Part shown: positions 7,296 to 15,785 of the stretch, in pieces
How the letters are laid out: each line of letters begins with the position of its first letter
Numbering within the stretch: the stretch's first letter is position 1
Origin: Anaerotruncus massiliensis (ex Togo et al. 2026)
Lineage (GTDB): Bacteria > Bacillota > Clostridia > Oscillospirales > Ruminococcaceae
DNA length: 64,000 nt
Reading direction: 5' to 3'
Assembly: GCF_900199635.1 (NCBI RefSeq)
Contig: NZ_LT962687.1
Span: 494,863-558,862, forward strand
The notes under the pieces: model-generated
Told to the model about the DNA's origin: nothing
The model's database searches: none
The model's input: the letters and a program-made list of their open reading frames with translations, nothing else
Translations under genes and position numbers: made by a program

Positions 7296-9740
7296 ATGCC
7301 GCTAGTGGCGCGCGTCGTCGTGGAGAACGCGGCGCAGAGCTTTGATAAAATCTACAGCTACCGCGTGCCGGAGGGGATGCCCGTCCGTCCCGGCTGCCGG
7401 GTGACCGCGCCCTTCGGCGCGGGCAACCGCACCCGGTTCGGCCTGGCCGTCGCGGTGGAGGAGGAGCCGGACGCGGCGGGGCTCAAGCCGCTGGCGACCC
7501 TCGTCGACCCCGAACCGCTCCTGTCGGACAAACTGCTGTCGCTCGTCTTCTGGCTGCGGGACAACACCTTCTGCACCTATTTCGACGCGGTGAAAGCCCT
7601 GCTGCCCCCCGGCATCGGGGTGGAGCTGGAATATACCTACGAGCTTTCCAAGGACGCGCCCGCCCCCGAAGACCCGGAGGAACGCCGGGTTTACGACTAC
7701 CTCGCGGGGCGGGGGAAGCCGGTGCGGGAGGAGGCGCTCCTCGCCGCGCTCGGATTCGAGCGGGACGCGCCCGTTCTGCGGGAACTCTGCGCGCGGGGGA
7801 CGCTTCAGAAGGCGCAGGAGGTGCGCCGGCGGGTGCTCGACGGAAAGCTCGTCATGGTGCGGCTCGACGGGGAGATCGGGGAGCTCTCCGACGTGCGGGT
7901 GAAGCTCACGTCCAAGCAGAAGGCGGTCGTCGAGCTGCTGCTGCAGGTGGGCGAGGCGTCCCTCAAGGAGGTCTGCTATTTCGCCGCCGTCGGGAAATCG
8001 GTCGTGGACCGGCTGGTTTCGGCGGGGGCGGCGCGGCTTTTCACGCGGGAGATCTACCGCAGCCCCTACGCGGAGGGCCCGGCGCGGGAGGACGCGGCGG
8101 CGATCGTGCTGACGGAGGAGCAGAACGCCGCCTTTGAGCGGCTGTGCGGGCTGGCGGACAGCCGGGAGGCGCGCACCGCGCTCCTCTACGGCGTGACCGG
8201 CTCGGGCAAGACGGAGGTCTTCCTGCGCACCATCCGCCACGTGCTCGACGGCGGGCGCGGGGTGATCATGATGGTGCCGGAAATTTCCCTCACCCCCCAG
8301 ATGATCGACCGGTTCCGCCGGTATTTCGGCGGGCGGGTCGCGGTGCTGCACAGCGGGCTTTCGATGACCGAACGGCTCGACGAGTGGAAGCGGATCAAAA
8401 ACGGCGGCGCCTCGATCGTCGTGGGGACACGCAGCGCGGTGTTCGCGCCGATGGAGAACATCGGGCTCATCGTCATCGACGAGGAGCAGGAGGGCACCTA
8501 TAAGTCGGAGATGTCCCCGCGCTACCACGCGCGGGACGTGGCGCGCTTCCGCGCGGCGCAGGAGGGGGCGCTGCTGCTGCTTGCCTCGGCCACCCCGAGC
8601 GTCGAGAGCTTTTACCGCGCCCGGGAGGGGCGCTATGAGCTGCTCACGCTGAAAAACCGCTACGGCGCGGCCAGGCTGCCCGACGTGGCGATCCTCGACA
8701 TGGCGGCGCAGCCGCTCGGCGCGCAGAGCGCGTCCCTCTCGGAGCAGCTCATCGCCGAGCTGCAAAGGAACCTCGACGCGGGGGAGCAGAGCATCCTGCT
8801 GCTCAACCGGCGCGGCTACAACACCCTCGTCAAATGCGCCGTCTGCTCGACCGTCGCCACCTGTCCCAACTGCTCGGTGGCGCTCACCTACCACAGCGCC
8901 AACGGGCACCTCATGTGCCACTACTGCGGCTACACCGCCCGCCCGGACGAGAGCTGCCCCACCTGCGGCAACAAGTTCCGGCGGTTTTCGGGCGCCGGGA
9001 CCCAGAAGGTGGAGCAGGAGCTTTGCGAGCTTTTCCCCGACGCGCGCGTCCTGCGGATGGATATGGATACGACGATGGCGCGTTTTTCCCATGAAAAGCA
9101 TTTTTCCGATATTTTAGCCGGAAAATATGATATAATAATCGGGACGCAGATGGTCGCCAAGGGCCTCGATTTCCCGAACGTCACCCTCGTGGGGGTGCTG
9201 TCGGCCGATTCGGCCCTCTACGCGCAGGACTACCGCAGCTTTGAACGGGCGTTTTCCCTCTTCACACAGGTGGTCGGGCGGTCGGGCCGCGCCGAAAAGG
9301 CGGGCCGCGCCTATATCCAGACCTTCACGCCGGAAAACCCGGTGATCGCGCTGGCCGCCGCGCAGGACTACGACGGGTTCTACGCGGAGGAGATCGACAG
9401 CCGCCGCATCCACCTCTACCCGCCCTTCTGCGACATGGTGGGGATCGGCTTCTCCGGCCTTGCGTACGCGAAGACGAAGGAGGCCGCCCGGCAGTTCCTC
9501 GCGGAATTTGCCCGCCGGGCGAAGGCGGACTACGCCGGGCTCCCGCTGCGGGTGCTCGGCCCCTGCGAAAGCCAGATCGTCAAGCTCGCGGGCAAGTACC
9601 GCTTTCGCATGGCGGTCAAATGCCGTTACGACAAACGCACCCGCGCGCTGCTGCGCGGCACGGCGGACTGGTATTTCTCCCAGCCGGCCCTGCGCGGCGT
9701 GACGCTTACCGTCGACCCGAAATATGAAAGCTCGATCTGA
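7296..9740 (+). CDS. priA: Primosomal protein N' (replication restart helicase PriA)
   Basis: An 814-residue superfamily 2 helicase that reloads the replisome at stalled forks. It has an N-terminal 3'-DNA-end binding domain, Walker A GVTGSGKTEV, Walker B IVIDEEQ (DEEQ in place of DEAH is normal here), a zinc domain with eight cysteines in four CxxC pairs (from CAVCSTVATCPNC to CPTCGNKF) and the C-terminal helicase lobe with QMVAKGLDFPNV. AGGGAGG lies just before the ATG. Confidence 0.96.
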   Translation: MPLVARVVVENAAQSFDKIYSYRVPEGMPVRPGCRVTAPFGAGNRTRFGLAVAVEEEPDAAGLKPLATLVDPEPLLSDKLLSLVFWLRDNTFCTYFDAVKALLPPGIGVELEYTYELSKDAPAPEDPEERRVYDYLAGRGKPVREEALLAALGFERDAPVLRELCARGTLQKAQEVRRRVLDGKLVMVRLDGEIGELSDVRVKLTSKQKAVVELLLQVGEASLKEVCYFAAVGKSVVDRLVSAGAARLFTREIYRSPYAEGPAREDAAAIVLTEEQNAAFERLCGLADSREARTALLYGVTGSGKTEVFLRTIRHVLDGGRGVIMMVPEISLTPQMIDRFRRYFGGRVAVLHSGLSMTERLDEWKRIKNGGASIVVGTRSAVFAPMENIGLIVIDEEQEGTYKSEMSPRYHARDVARFRAAQEGALLLLASATPSVESFYRAREGRYELLTLKNRYGAARLPDVAILDMAAQPLGAQSASLSEQLIAELQRNLDAGEQSILLLNRRGYNTLVKCAVCSTVATCPNCSVALTYHSANGHLMCHYCGYTARPDESCPTCGNKFRRFSGAGTQKVEQELCELFPDARVLRMDMDTTMARFSHEKHFSDILAGKYDIIIGTQMVAKGLDFPNVTLVGVLSADSALYAQDYRSFERAFSLFTQVVGRSGRAEKAGRAYIQTFTPENPVIALAAAQDYDGFYAEEIDSRRIHLYPPFCDMVGIGFSGLAYAKTKEAARQFLAEFARRAKADYAGLPLRVLGPCESQIVKLAGKYRFRMAVKCRYDKRTRALLRGTADWYFSQPALRGVTLTVDPKYESSI

Positions 9741-9759
9741 CATGCGACTGGAGGACAAG

Positions 9760-10428
9760 ATGAAAAAGGTTTTAGCGGGAATCCTCGCCATCCTGATGGC
9801 GCTATCCCTGGCCGCCTGCGGCCGGAAGACCGAGGCCGACCTCGTCAACGACGCGATGGAGCGGTTCGACGCGCTCCAGAACGGAGAGCTCACGGTGACG
9901 GTGACCCTCTCGAGCGAGCAGGGGATCGTCGAGGGATTCGACGCCGTGACGAAGGAGACGCTCACCTTCGTGCGCGACGGCAGGCAAACCGACGCGCTCT
10001 ACCGCTCGGAGACCGCGATGGGGGATGAGACCGTCGTCACCGAGATGAAGATGCAGGGCGGAAAGGTCTACTCCCTCGTCGAGGGCGCGTGGCAGGAGCA
10101 GGGGGACGCGGGCGGCAGCTTCGCGCCCTTCGGCGGCCGCCTGAAAAACGGGATCGCGGTCGTCACCACGACCGAGTGGGACACCGGCACCGAATACACG
10201 TTCGAGATGAACGAAAAGGCCCTTGCCGATCTCAATAAGCAGGCCCCCGAGGGCCAGCAGGTGCTTGAGAGCAGCGCGACCTACCTCGTCAATCCCGAAG
10301 GGCTGCTCGTCGGCCAGCGGGTGACCTCGCGTGCGAGCGTGACGGTGGACGGGAAAACCGACCAGCTCTTCTCCGAAACGGAAACGACGCTCACCGCGTG
10401 GAACCAGCCGGATGTCACGATTGAATAA
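9760..10428 (+). CDS. Small putative lipoprotein
   Basis: A 222-residue lipoprotein. It has a hydrophobic signal ending in a LAAC lipobox (Cys about residue 21) and a beta-rich body with alternating polar and hydrophobic residues, reminiscent of LolA/LppX-like lipid-handling folds, although I cannot assign a family. The ATG at 9760 is preferred to two upstream in-frame ATGs because GGAGGAC precedes it and the signal peptide then starts with MKK. It sits between priA and def, a second lipoprotein inside this housekeeping cluster. Confidence 0.72.
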   Translation: MKKVLAGILAILMALSLAACGRKTEADLVNDAMERFDALQNGELTVTVTLSSEQGIVEGFDAVTKETLTFVRDGRQTDALYRSETAMGDETVVTEMKMQGGKVYSLVEGAWQEQGDAGGSFAPFGGRLKNGIAVVTTTEWDTGTEYTFEMNEKALADLNKQAPEGQQVLESSATYLVNPEGLLVGQRVTSRASVTVDGKTDQLFSETETTLTAWNQPDVTIE

Positions 10429-10473
10429 ACTATAAGGAAATATTTCCACACAGATTACAAAGGGGATAGAATC

Positions 10474-10944
10474 ATGGCGCTACGGACGATTATCAAGGAG
10501 GGGGACGAGCGGCTGCGCAAAAAGAGCCGCCCGGTCACCGAGTTCAACGAGCGGCTGTGGACGCTGCTCGACGATATGTATGAGACGATGAAGGGAGACG
10601 GCGTGGGCATCGCCGCCCCGCAGGTGGGCATCCTGCGCCGCGCGGTCGTCATCGATGTGGGCGAGGGACGGCATGAACTCGTCAATCCCGAGATCGTCGA
10701 GCAGGAGGGGGACCAGTACGGCGGCGAGGGCTGCCTTTCGGTGCCCGGCCAGTACGGCATGGTCCACCGCCCCCAGAAGCTCAGGGTGCGGGCGCAGGAC
10801 CGCTACGGCAAGCCGTTCGAGCTGGAGGCCGAGGGGTACCTCGCGGTGGCGGTCTGCCACGAGACCGACCACCTCGACGGCGTCCTCTTCATCGACAAGG
10901 CCGACCGGATGCTCGACCCCGAGGAGCTCGAGGAGACCGAATGA
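10474..10944 (+). CDS. def: Peptide deformylase
   Basis: A 156-residue metalloenzyme that removes the N-formyl group from nascent proteins. All three family motifs are present: GVGIAAPQVG, EGCLSVP and the metal-binding HETDHLDG. AAAGGGG precedes the ATG. It is followed after 13 bases by fmt, the enzyme that adds the formyl group to initiator tRNA, a classic pairing. Confidence 0.96.
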   Translation: MALRTIIKEGDERLRKKSRPVTEFNERLWTLLDDMYETMKGDGVGIAAPQVGILRRAVVIDVGEGRHELVNPEIVEQEGDQYGGEGCLSVPGQYGMVHRPQKLRVRAQDRYGKPFELEAEGYLAVAVCHETDHLDGVLFIDKADRMLDPEELEETE

Positions 10945-10957
10945 CGGAGGGATCGCG

Positions 10958-11896
10958 ATGAGAATCGTTTTCATGGGGACCCCCGATTTCGCGGTGCCCT
11001 GCCTGGCGCGCCTGCTGGACGACGGGCACGAGGTGGCCGGGGTGTTCACCCAGCCGGATAAGCCCAGGGGCCGCGGCTACAAGCTGATGCCGCCGCCCGT
11101 CAAGGAGCTGGCGCTCGAACGCGGGCTGCCGGTTTACCAGCCCGCCAAAATGCGGGACGGCGAGGCGCTCTCGATCCTGCGGGAGCTTTCTCCCGAACTG
11201 GTCGTCGTCGTCGCCTACGGCAAAATCCTGCCGAAGGAGATCCTGGAGCTGCCGAAGTACGGCTGCGTCAACGTGCACGGCTCGCTGCTGCCCCGCTGGC
11301 GGGGCGCGGCGCCCATCCAGTGGAGCGTGATCGCCGGGGACGCCGAAGGGGGCGTCACGACGATGTATATGGCCGAGGGGCTGGACACGGGGGATATGAT
11401 CCTGCGCCGCGCGACCCCCATCGGCCCCGACGAGACGTCGGACGAGCTCTACGAGCGGCTGGCGGCCCTCGGCGCGCAGGCCCTCTCCGAGACGGTAACG
11501 CTCATCGCCGCGGGGCGGGCCCCGCGCGAACCGCAGGACGACGCGGCCTCCTGTTACGCGCCGATGCTCTCCAAGGAGCTGGCGGAGATCGACTTTTCAA
11601 AGCCCGCGCGGGAGGTGCACAACCTCGTGCGCGGCATGAATTCCTGGCCGGTCGCGCACACGACGCTCGGCGGGAAGCTGCTCAAGGTCTACCGCACCCG
11701 CGCCGCGCAGGGAAAGGGCGCGCCGGGCGAGCTGCTCGGCGGAAAGTCCTTCACCGTGGCATGCGGCGAGGGGGCGGTCGAACTGGTGGAAATCCAGGCC
11801 GAGGGCGGCCGCCGGATGAACGCCGCCGACTACCTGCGGGGACATCCCGTCGCCGCGGGGACCAGGCTGGGGGAATCCCCCAACGAAAGGGAGTAA
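10958..11896 (+). CDS. fmt: Methionyl-tRNA formyltransferase
   Basis: A 312-residue enzyme that formylates Met-tRNA(fMet) using 10-formyltetrahydrofolate. It begins MRIVFMGTPDFAV and carries the catalytic SLLPRWRGAAPIQW region, with the Asn-His-Asp active-site context (NVHGS, GLDTGD). The C-terminal OB-like domain is complete. The reading frame stays open far upstream, but the start at 10958 is fixed by the conserved N-terminus and GGAGGG at 10946-10951. Confidence 0.96.
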   Translation: MRIVFMGTPDFAVPCLARLLDDGHEVAGVFTQPDKPRGRGYKLMPPPVKELALERGLPVYQPAKMRDGEALSILRELSPELVVVVAYGKILPKEILELPKYGCVNVHGSLLPRWRGAAPIQWSVIAGDAEGGVTTMYMAEGLDTGDMILRRATPIGPDETSDELYERLAALGAQALSETVTLIAAGRAPREPQDDAASCYAPMLSKELAEIDFSKPAREVHNLVRGMNSWPVAHTTLGGKLLKVYRTRAAQGKGAPGELLGGKSFTVACGEGAVELVEIQAEGGRRMNAADYLRGHPVAAGTRLGESPNERE

Positions 11897-11899
11897 CTG

Positions 11900-12589
11900 A
11901 TGTTTTATCCGTTTGACTACTACTATCTGATCCTCGTCGTGCCCGCGCTGCTCTTCGCGGCGTGGGCGCAGGCGCAGGTCTCGGGCGCGTACAACCGCTA
12001 TTCGCGGGTGCGCGTCTCCCGCGGGATGACGGGCGCGATGGCCGCCCGCCGCATCCTCGACGACAACGGCCTCACGGGCGTGCGCGTCGAGCGCGTCGCC
12101 GGCAAGCTCAGCGACCACTACGACCCCGGCGAACGGGTGGTGCGCCTCTCGGCCGGAGTGTACGACAGCGACTCGGTCGCCTCGCTCGGCGTGGCGGCCC
12201 ACGAGTGCGGCCACGCGGTGCAGCACGCGACCCACTACGCGCCGCTCACCTTCCGCAACGCGATCATCCCGATCACCAATTTCGGCTCCAAGCTGTCGAT
12301 CCCGCTCATCATCGTCGGGCTCTTCCTCTCGGGGACGCTTGTGGATATCGGGCTGCTGCTCTTTTCCCTCGTCGCCGTCTTCCAGCTCGTGACGCTGCCG
12401 GTCGAGTTCAACGCCTCCTCCCGTGCGCTTGCGACGCTCGAGAACGGAAATTTCCTCGACCGCCGGGAGCTGGAGGGGGCCCGCAAGGTGCTCCGCGCGG
12501 CGGCGCTGACCTATGTGGCGGCGCTGCTCGTCTCGGTGGCGCAGCTGATGCGGCTGATCCTTCTCTTCGGCAACCGCCGGCGCGACTGA
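11900..12589 (+). CDS. yugP: YugP-type membrane zinc metallopeptidase
   Basis: A 229-residue membrane protease with the zinc-binding HECGHAVQH motif flanked by hydrophobic segments. One N-terminal membrane helix (YYYLILVVPALLFA) and two or three downstream helices place the active site at the membrane. The family (DUF2227/YugP) is common in Firmicutes and its substrates are unknown. AAAGGGAG precedes the ATG, and the gene lies 3 bases after fmt. Confidence 0.9.
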   Translation: MFYPFDYYYLILVVPALLFAAWAQAQVSGAYNRYSRVRVSRGMTGAMAARRILDDNGLTGVRVERVAGKLSDHYDPGERVVRLSAGVYDSDSVASLGVAAHECGHAVQHATHYAPLTFRNAIIPITNFGSKLSIPLIIVGLFLSGTLVDIGLLLFSLVAVFQLVTLPVEFNASSRALATLENGNFLDRRELEGARKVLRAAALTYVAALLVSVAQLMRLILLFGNRRRD

Positions 12590-12602
12590 TCGGGACCGCG
12601 CC

Positions 12603-13883
12603 ATGAAGGATGCACGTACGGCGGCGGCGCAGGCGCTGATGCGGATGGAGGGGGCGGGGGCCTACTCCAACCTCGTGATCGATGCGCTGTCCGCCAAAAA
12701 CGGACTTTCCCCGCGCGACGGCGCATTTGCCGCCGCGCTCTTTTACGGTACGCTCGAGCGGATGCTCACGATCGACCACATCCTCGCGCGCTACTCCGCC
12801 AAGCCGCTTTCCGCGCTCACCCCGGCGGTGCGCGCTTCCCTGCGGATGGGGGTCTGCCAGCTCCTCTACATGGACGGCGTGGACGACTACGCCGCCGTGA
12901 GCGAGAGCGTCAACCTTGTAAAATCGCTCGGCTGCGCGCGCGCCTCGGGGTTCGTGAACGGGGTGCTGCGCGCCTTCCTGCGGGACGGCAAGGCCGTCCC
13001 GCCCGCGGGGGGCTCCCGCGCCGGACAGCTCGCGGTCGACTATTCCTGTCCCGCCTGGCTGGTGAAGGAGTGGCTCGCCTCCTACGGGGAGGAGGCCGCC
13101 CTGCGGATGCTCGCGGGCTCGCTCGGCAAGGCGCCCGTCTACCTGCGCGCCAACACCCTGCGGATCACGCCGGAGGCGCTCTGCGAGCGGCTCGCGGCGG
13201 AGGGGGCGGAAGCCGTCCCGGCCGCGCCGCCCGGCGGCTGCGTGGCGGTGCGGGGCAGGCTCGCCGTCGAGACGCTGTCCGCCTTCGCGGAGGGGCTCTT
13301 CCACGTGCAGGACCGCGCCTCCCAGCTCTGCGCCGAGGCGCTTGGCGCGCTGCCGGGCGAGCGGGTGCTCGACGCGTGCGCCGCGCCGGGCGGCAAGACC
13401 TTCACGATCGCCGAGCGGATGGAAAACCACGGCGAGGTGGTCGCGCGCGACCTGCACCAAAAGCGCGCCGATCTGGTGGCAAAGGGCGCGCGCCGCCTGG
13501 GCGTGTCGATCGTCACCGCCTCGGCGGGGGACGCGGGGGTGTACGACCCGGCGCTCGGGGAATTCGACCGGGTGCTCTGCGACGTGCCCTGCTCGGGGTT
13601 CGGGGTCATCCGCCGCAAGCCGGAGATCAAGTACAAGCCCCCCGGGAGCATCCAGAATCTGCCGGAAATCCAGTATAAAATCCTGCAAACCTCCTCACAA
13701 TACCTTAGGAGCGGCGGGCGGCTGGTCTATTCCACCTGCACGCTGCTTCCGGCGGAAAACGAGCGGGTCGTCGAGCGGTTCCTCGCGGAGAACGGGGGCT
13801 TCGGCCTGATCTCGCAAGAGACCCACACGGGGGAGCGGGAGGATACCGACGGCTTTTTCACCGCCTGCCTCGAGCGGCGGTGA
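12603..13883 (+). CDS. rsmB: 16S rRNA (cytosine-967-C5)-methyltransferase RsmB
   Basis: A 426-residue rRNA methyltransferase. The N-terminal 130 residues form a NusB-like RNA-binding domain (AAAQALMRMEG and following). The C-terminal Rossmann methyltransferase has the SAM-binding segment DACAAPGGKT, the release cysteine in DVPCSGFG and the catalytic nucleophile region STCTLLPAENE. It is full length. The spacing of 13 bases after yugP and its place before rlmN fit the clostridial operon order. Confidence 0.94.
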   Translation: MKDARTAAAQALMRMEGAGAYSNLVIDALSAKNGLSPRDGAFAAALFYGTLERMLTIDHILARYSAKPLSALTPAVRASLRMGVCQLLYMDGVDDYAAVSESVNLVKSLGCARASGFVNGVLRAFLRDGKAVPPAGGSRAGQLAVDYSCPAWLVKEWLASYGEEAALRMLAGSLGKAPVYLRANTLRITPEALCERLAAEGAEAVPAAPPGGCVAVRGRLAVETLSAFAEGLFHVQDRASQLCAEALGALPGERVLDACAAPGGKTFTIAERMENHGEVVARDLHQKRADLVAKGARRLGVSIVTASAGDAGVYDPALGEFDRVLCDVPCSGFGVIRRKPEIKYKPPGSIQNLPEIQYKILQTSSQYLRSGGRLVYSTCTLLPAENERVVERFLAENGGFGLISQETHTGEREDTDGFFTACLERR

Positions 13884-13919
13884 TCGGGCCAAACATTTTG
13901 ACTGCGGGGCGGTGAACGA

Positions 13920-14957
13920 ATGGGCGGGCTGGACCTGAAATCCTATACATTCCCGGAACTGGAAACGGCGGTCGCGGAGCTGGGGCTGCCGCGCTTTCGC
14001 GCGGGGCAGATTTTCGGCTGGCTGCACGAAAAAAGGGTGTCCACATTTGCCGAAATGAGCAATCTCCCGGCCTCCCTGCGCGGTCAGCTTGACGAAAAGT
14101 TCTACATAAACGCCATCCGTATCAAAAAAAGACTTGTTTCCAACATAGACGGTACGGTAAAATACCTGTATGAGCTGCGGGACGGAAACTGCGTCGAGGC
14201 GGTGCTGATGCGCTACCGCCACGGGAACTCCCTTTGCATCTCGACGCAGGTGGGCTGCCGGATGGGCTGCAAATTCTGCGCGTCGACGCTGGCGGGCCGG
14301 GTGCGCGATCTGACCGCCTCCGAGATGCTCGACGAGGTCTACACCGCGCAGGCGGACAGCGGCGAGCGGGTGGACGGCGTCGTGCTGATGGGCATCGGCG
14401 AGCCGCTCGACAACTTCGACAATGTCATGGCGTTTCTGGAGAACCTTTCGGACGCGCGGGGGCTCGGCCTCAGCCTGCGGCACGTCTCCCTCTCCACCTG
14501 CGGGCTGGTCGACCGGATCTACGAGCTAGCAAAGCGGAAATTGCAGCTCACCCTCTCGGTGTCGCTGCACGCGCCGAATGATACGATTCGGAATCTTTCC
14601 ATGCCAATCAACAAAAAGTATCATATCGACCGCCTGCTGGAGGCCTGCCGCGACTATTTTGAAGCCACCGGGCGGCGGATTTCGTTTGAATATGCACTGA
14701 TCGCCGGCGTGAACGACGCGCCGGAGCACGCGGCGGAGCTTGCCGCGCGGCTGCGCGGCATGGGCGCGCACGTCAACCTTATCCCGGTGAACCCCGTCGC
14801 GGAGACGGGCTACCGGCGGGGGGACCGCGCCGCGATCGAGCGGTTCCAGCACGAGCTGCAGCGGCTGGGGGTCAACGCGACCATCCGCCGGGAGCTGGGC
14901 GCGGACATCAGCGCGGCCTGCGGGCAGCTGCGGCGGCAGGACGCCGCGCGGGAATAG
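13920..14957 (+). CDS. rlmN: Dual-specificity rRNA/tRNA adenine-C2 methyltransferase RlmN
   Basis: A 345-residue radical SAM enzyme that methylates 23S rRNA A2503 and some tRNAs at A37. The iron-sulfur cluster motif CRMGCKFC (CxxxCxxC) is present, as are the GIGEPLDNFDNV motif and the downstream conserved cysteine in STCGLVDRI. The N-terminal RlmN accessory domain is intact. GGGCGG precedes the ATG. Confidence 0.95.
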   Translation: MGGLDLKSYTFPELETAVAELGLPRFRAGQIFGWLHEKRVSTFAEMSNLPASLRGQLDEKFYINAIRIKKRLVSNIDGTVKYLYELRDGNCVEAVLMRYRHGNSLCISTQVGCRMGCKFCASTLAGRVRDLTASEMLDEVYTAQADSGERVDGVVLMGIGEPLDNFDNVMAFLENLSDARGLGLSLRHVSLSTCGLVDRIYELAKRKLQLTLSVSLHAPNDTIRNLSMPINKKYHIDRLLEACRDYFEATGRRISFEYALIAGVNDAPEHAAELAARLRGMGAHVNLIPVNPVAETGYRRGDRAAIERFQHELQRLGVNATIRRELGADISAACGQLRRQDAARE

Positions 14958-15036
14958 GGCCGGGTCCGCGGGGCGGACATGAGCCGCGGCGGGCGATTCG
15001 AGGCAGGACGCCGCGCGCGGAAAAGGGGGATTTCAA

Positions 15037-15768
15037 TTGATACGGATATTTGGCGGCACCGACAAGGGTTGTGTGCGTGCGACGAACCAGGACGCCTATG
15101 TCCATGAGATCGTCGACGCGTCCACGGCCTATGTCGTGCTGTGCGACGGGATGGGCGGCGAAAACGGCGGCCACATCGCCTCCTCACGGGCGGTGGAGAT
15201 CATCGGCCAGGCGCTTTCGCGCGGGCTGGCGGCGCATCCCCTCCCGGCTTCGGTGAAGCCGCTGCTGCTCTCGGCGGTCACGGCGGCCAACGCGGTGATC
15301 TACGACATGGGCGCGGCGGACGAGGGGCTGCGCGGCATGGGGACCACGGTGGTCGCGGCGGTACTGCTGGGAGACATGCTCTATATCGCGCACGCGGGCG
15401 ACAGCCGCGCCTACCTGGCGGCGGAGGGCGGGCCCCTGAGGCGGATCACGCGGGACCACAGCGTGGTGCAGCTGCTCATCGAAAGCGGCGAGATCACCGA
15501 ACGGGAGGCGCGCAGCCACCCGAAACGCAACTATATCACCCGCGCGCTGGGCGTGGAGCGGACGGTGGAAGTGGAGTACATGGAACAGCCCTTCCCGTCG
15601 GGGAGGCTGCTGCTCTGTACCGACGGGCTCTATAACTACGCGCCGCCGGAGGAACATATGGAGCTCATTACCACGTGCGCAAGCGAGCAGGACATCTTCC
15701 TGCTGATCGACGAAGCGAATAAGGCGGGCGGGCCGGACAACATCACGGCCGTCGTTGTCGCGAAATAA
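15037..15768 (+). CDS. prpC: PP2C-type protein serine/threonine phosphatase
   Basis: A 243-residue metal-dependent phosphatase that opposes the adjacent kinase. PP2C motifs are visible in order: TNQDAY, CDGMGGENGGH, GDSRAYL, SHPKRN and PDNITAVVV, supplying the metal-binding aspartates. The start is a TTG at 15037, supported by AAAAGGGGG at 15021-15029 and by the conserved GxTDxGxxRxxNQDA beginning. The gene is 17 bases before prkC, the standard phosphatase-kinase pair controlling cell wall and growth signalling. Confidence 0.94.
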   Translation: MIRIFGGTDKGCVRATNQDAYVHEIVDASTAYVVLCDGMGGENGGHIASSRAVEIIGQALSRGLAAHPLPASVKPLLLSAVTAANAVIYDMGAADEGLRGMGTTVVAAVLLGDMLYIAHAGDSRAYLAAEGGPLRRITRDHSVVQLLIESGEITEREARSHPKRNYITRALGVERTVEVEYMEQPFPSGRLLLCTDGLYNYAPPEEHMELITTCASEQDIFLLIDEANKAGGPDNITAVVVAK

Positions 15769-15785
15769 GCGGGAGGACAATTCAG

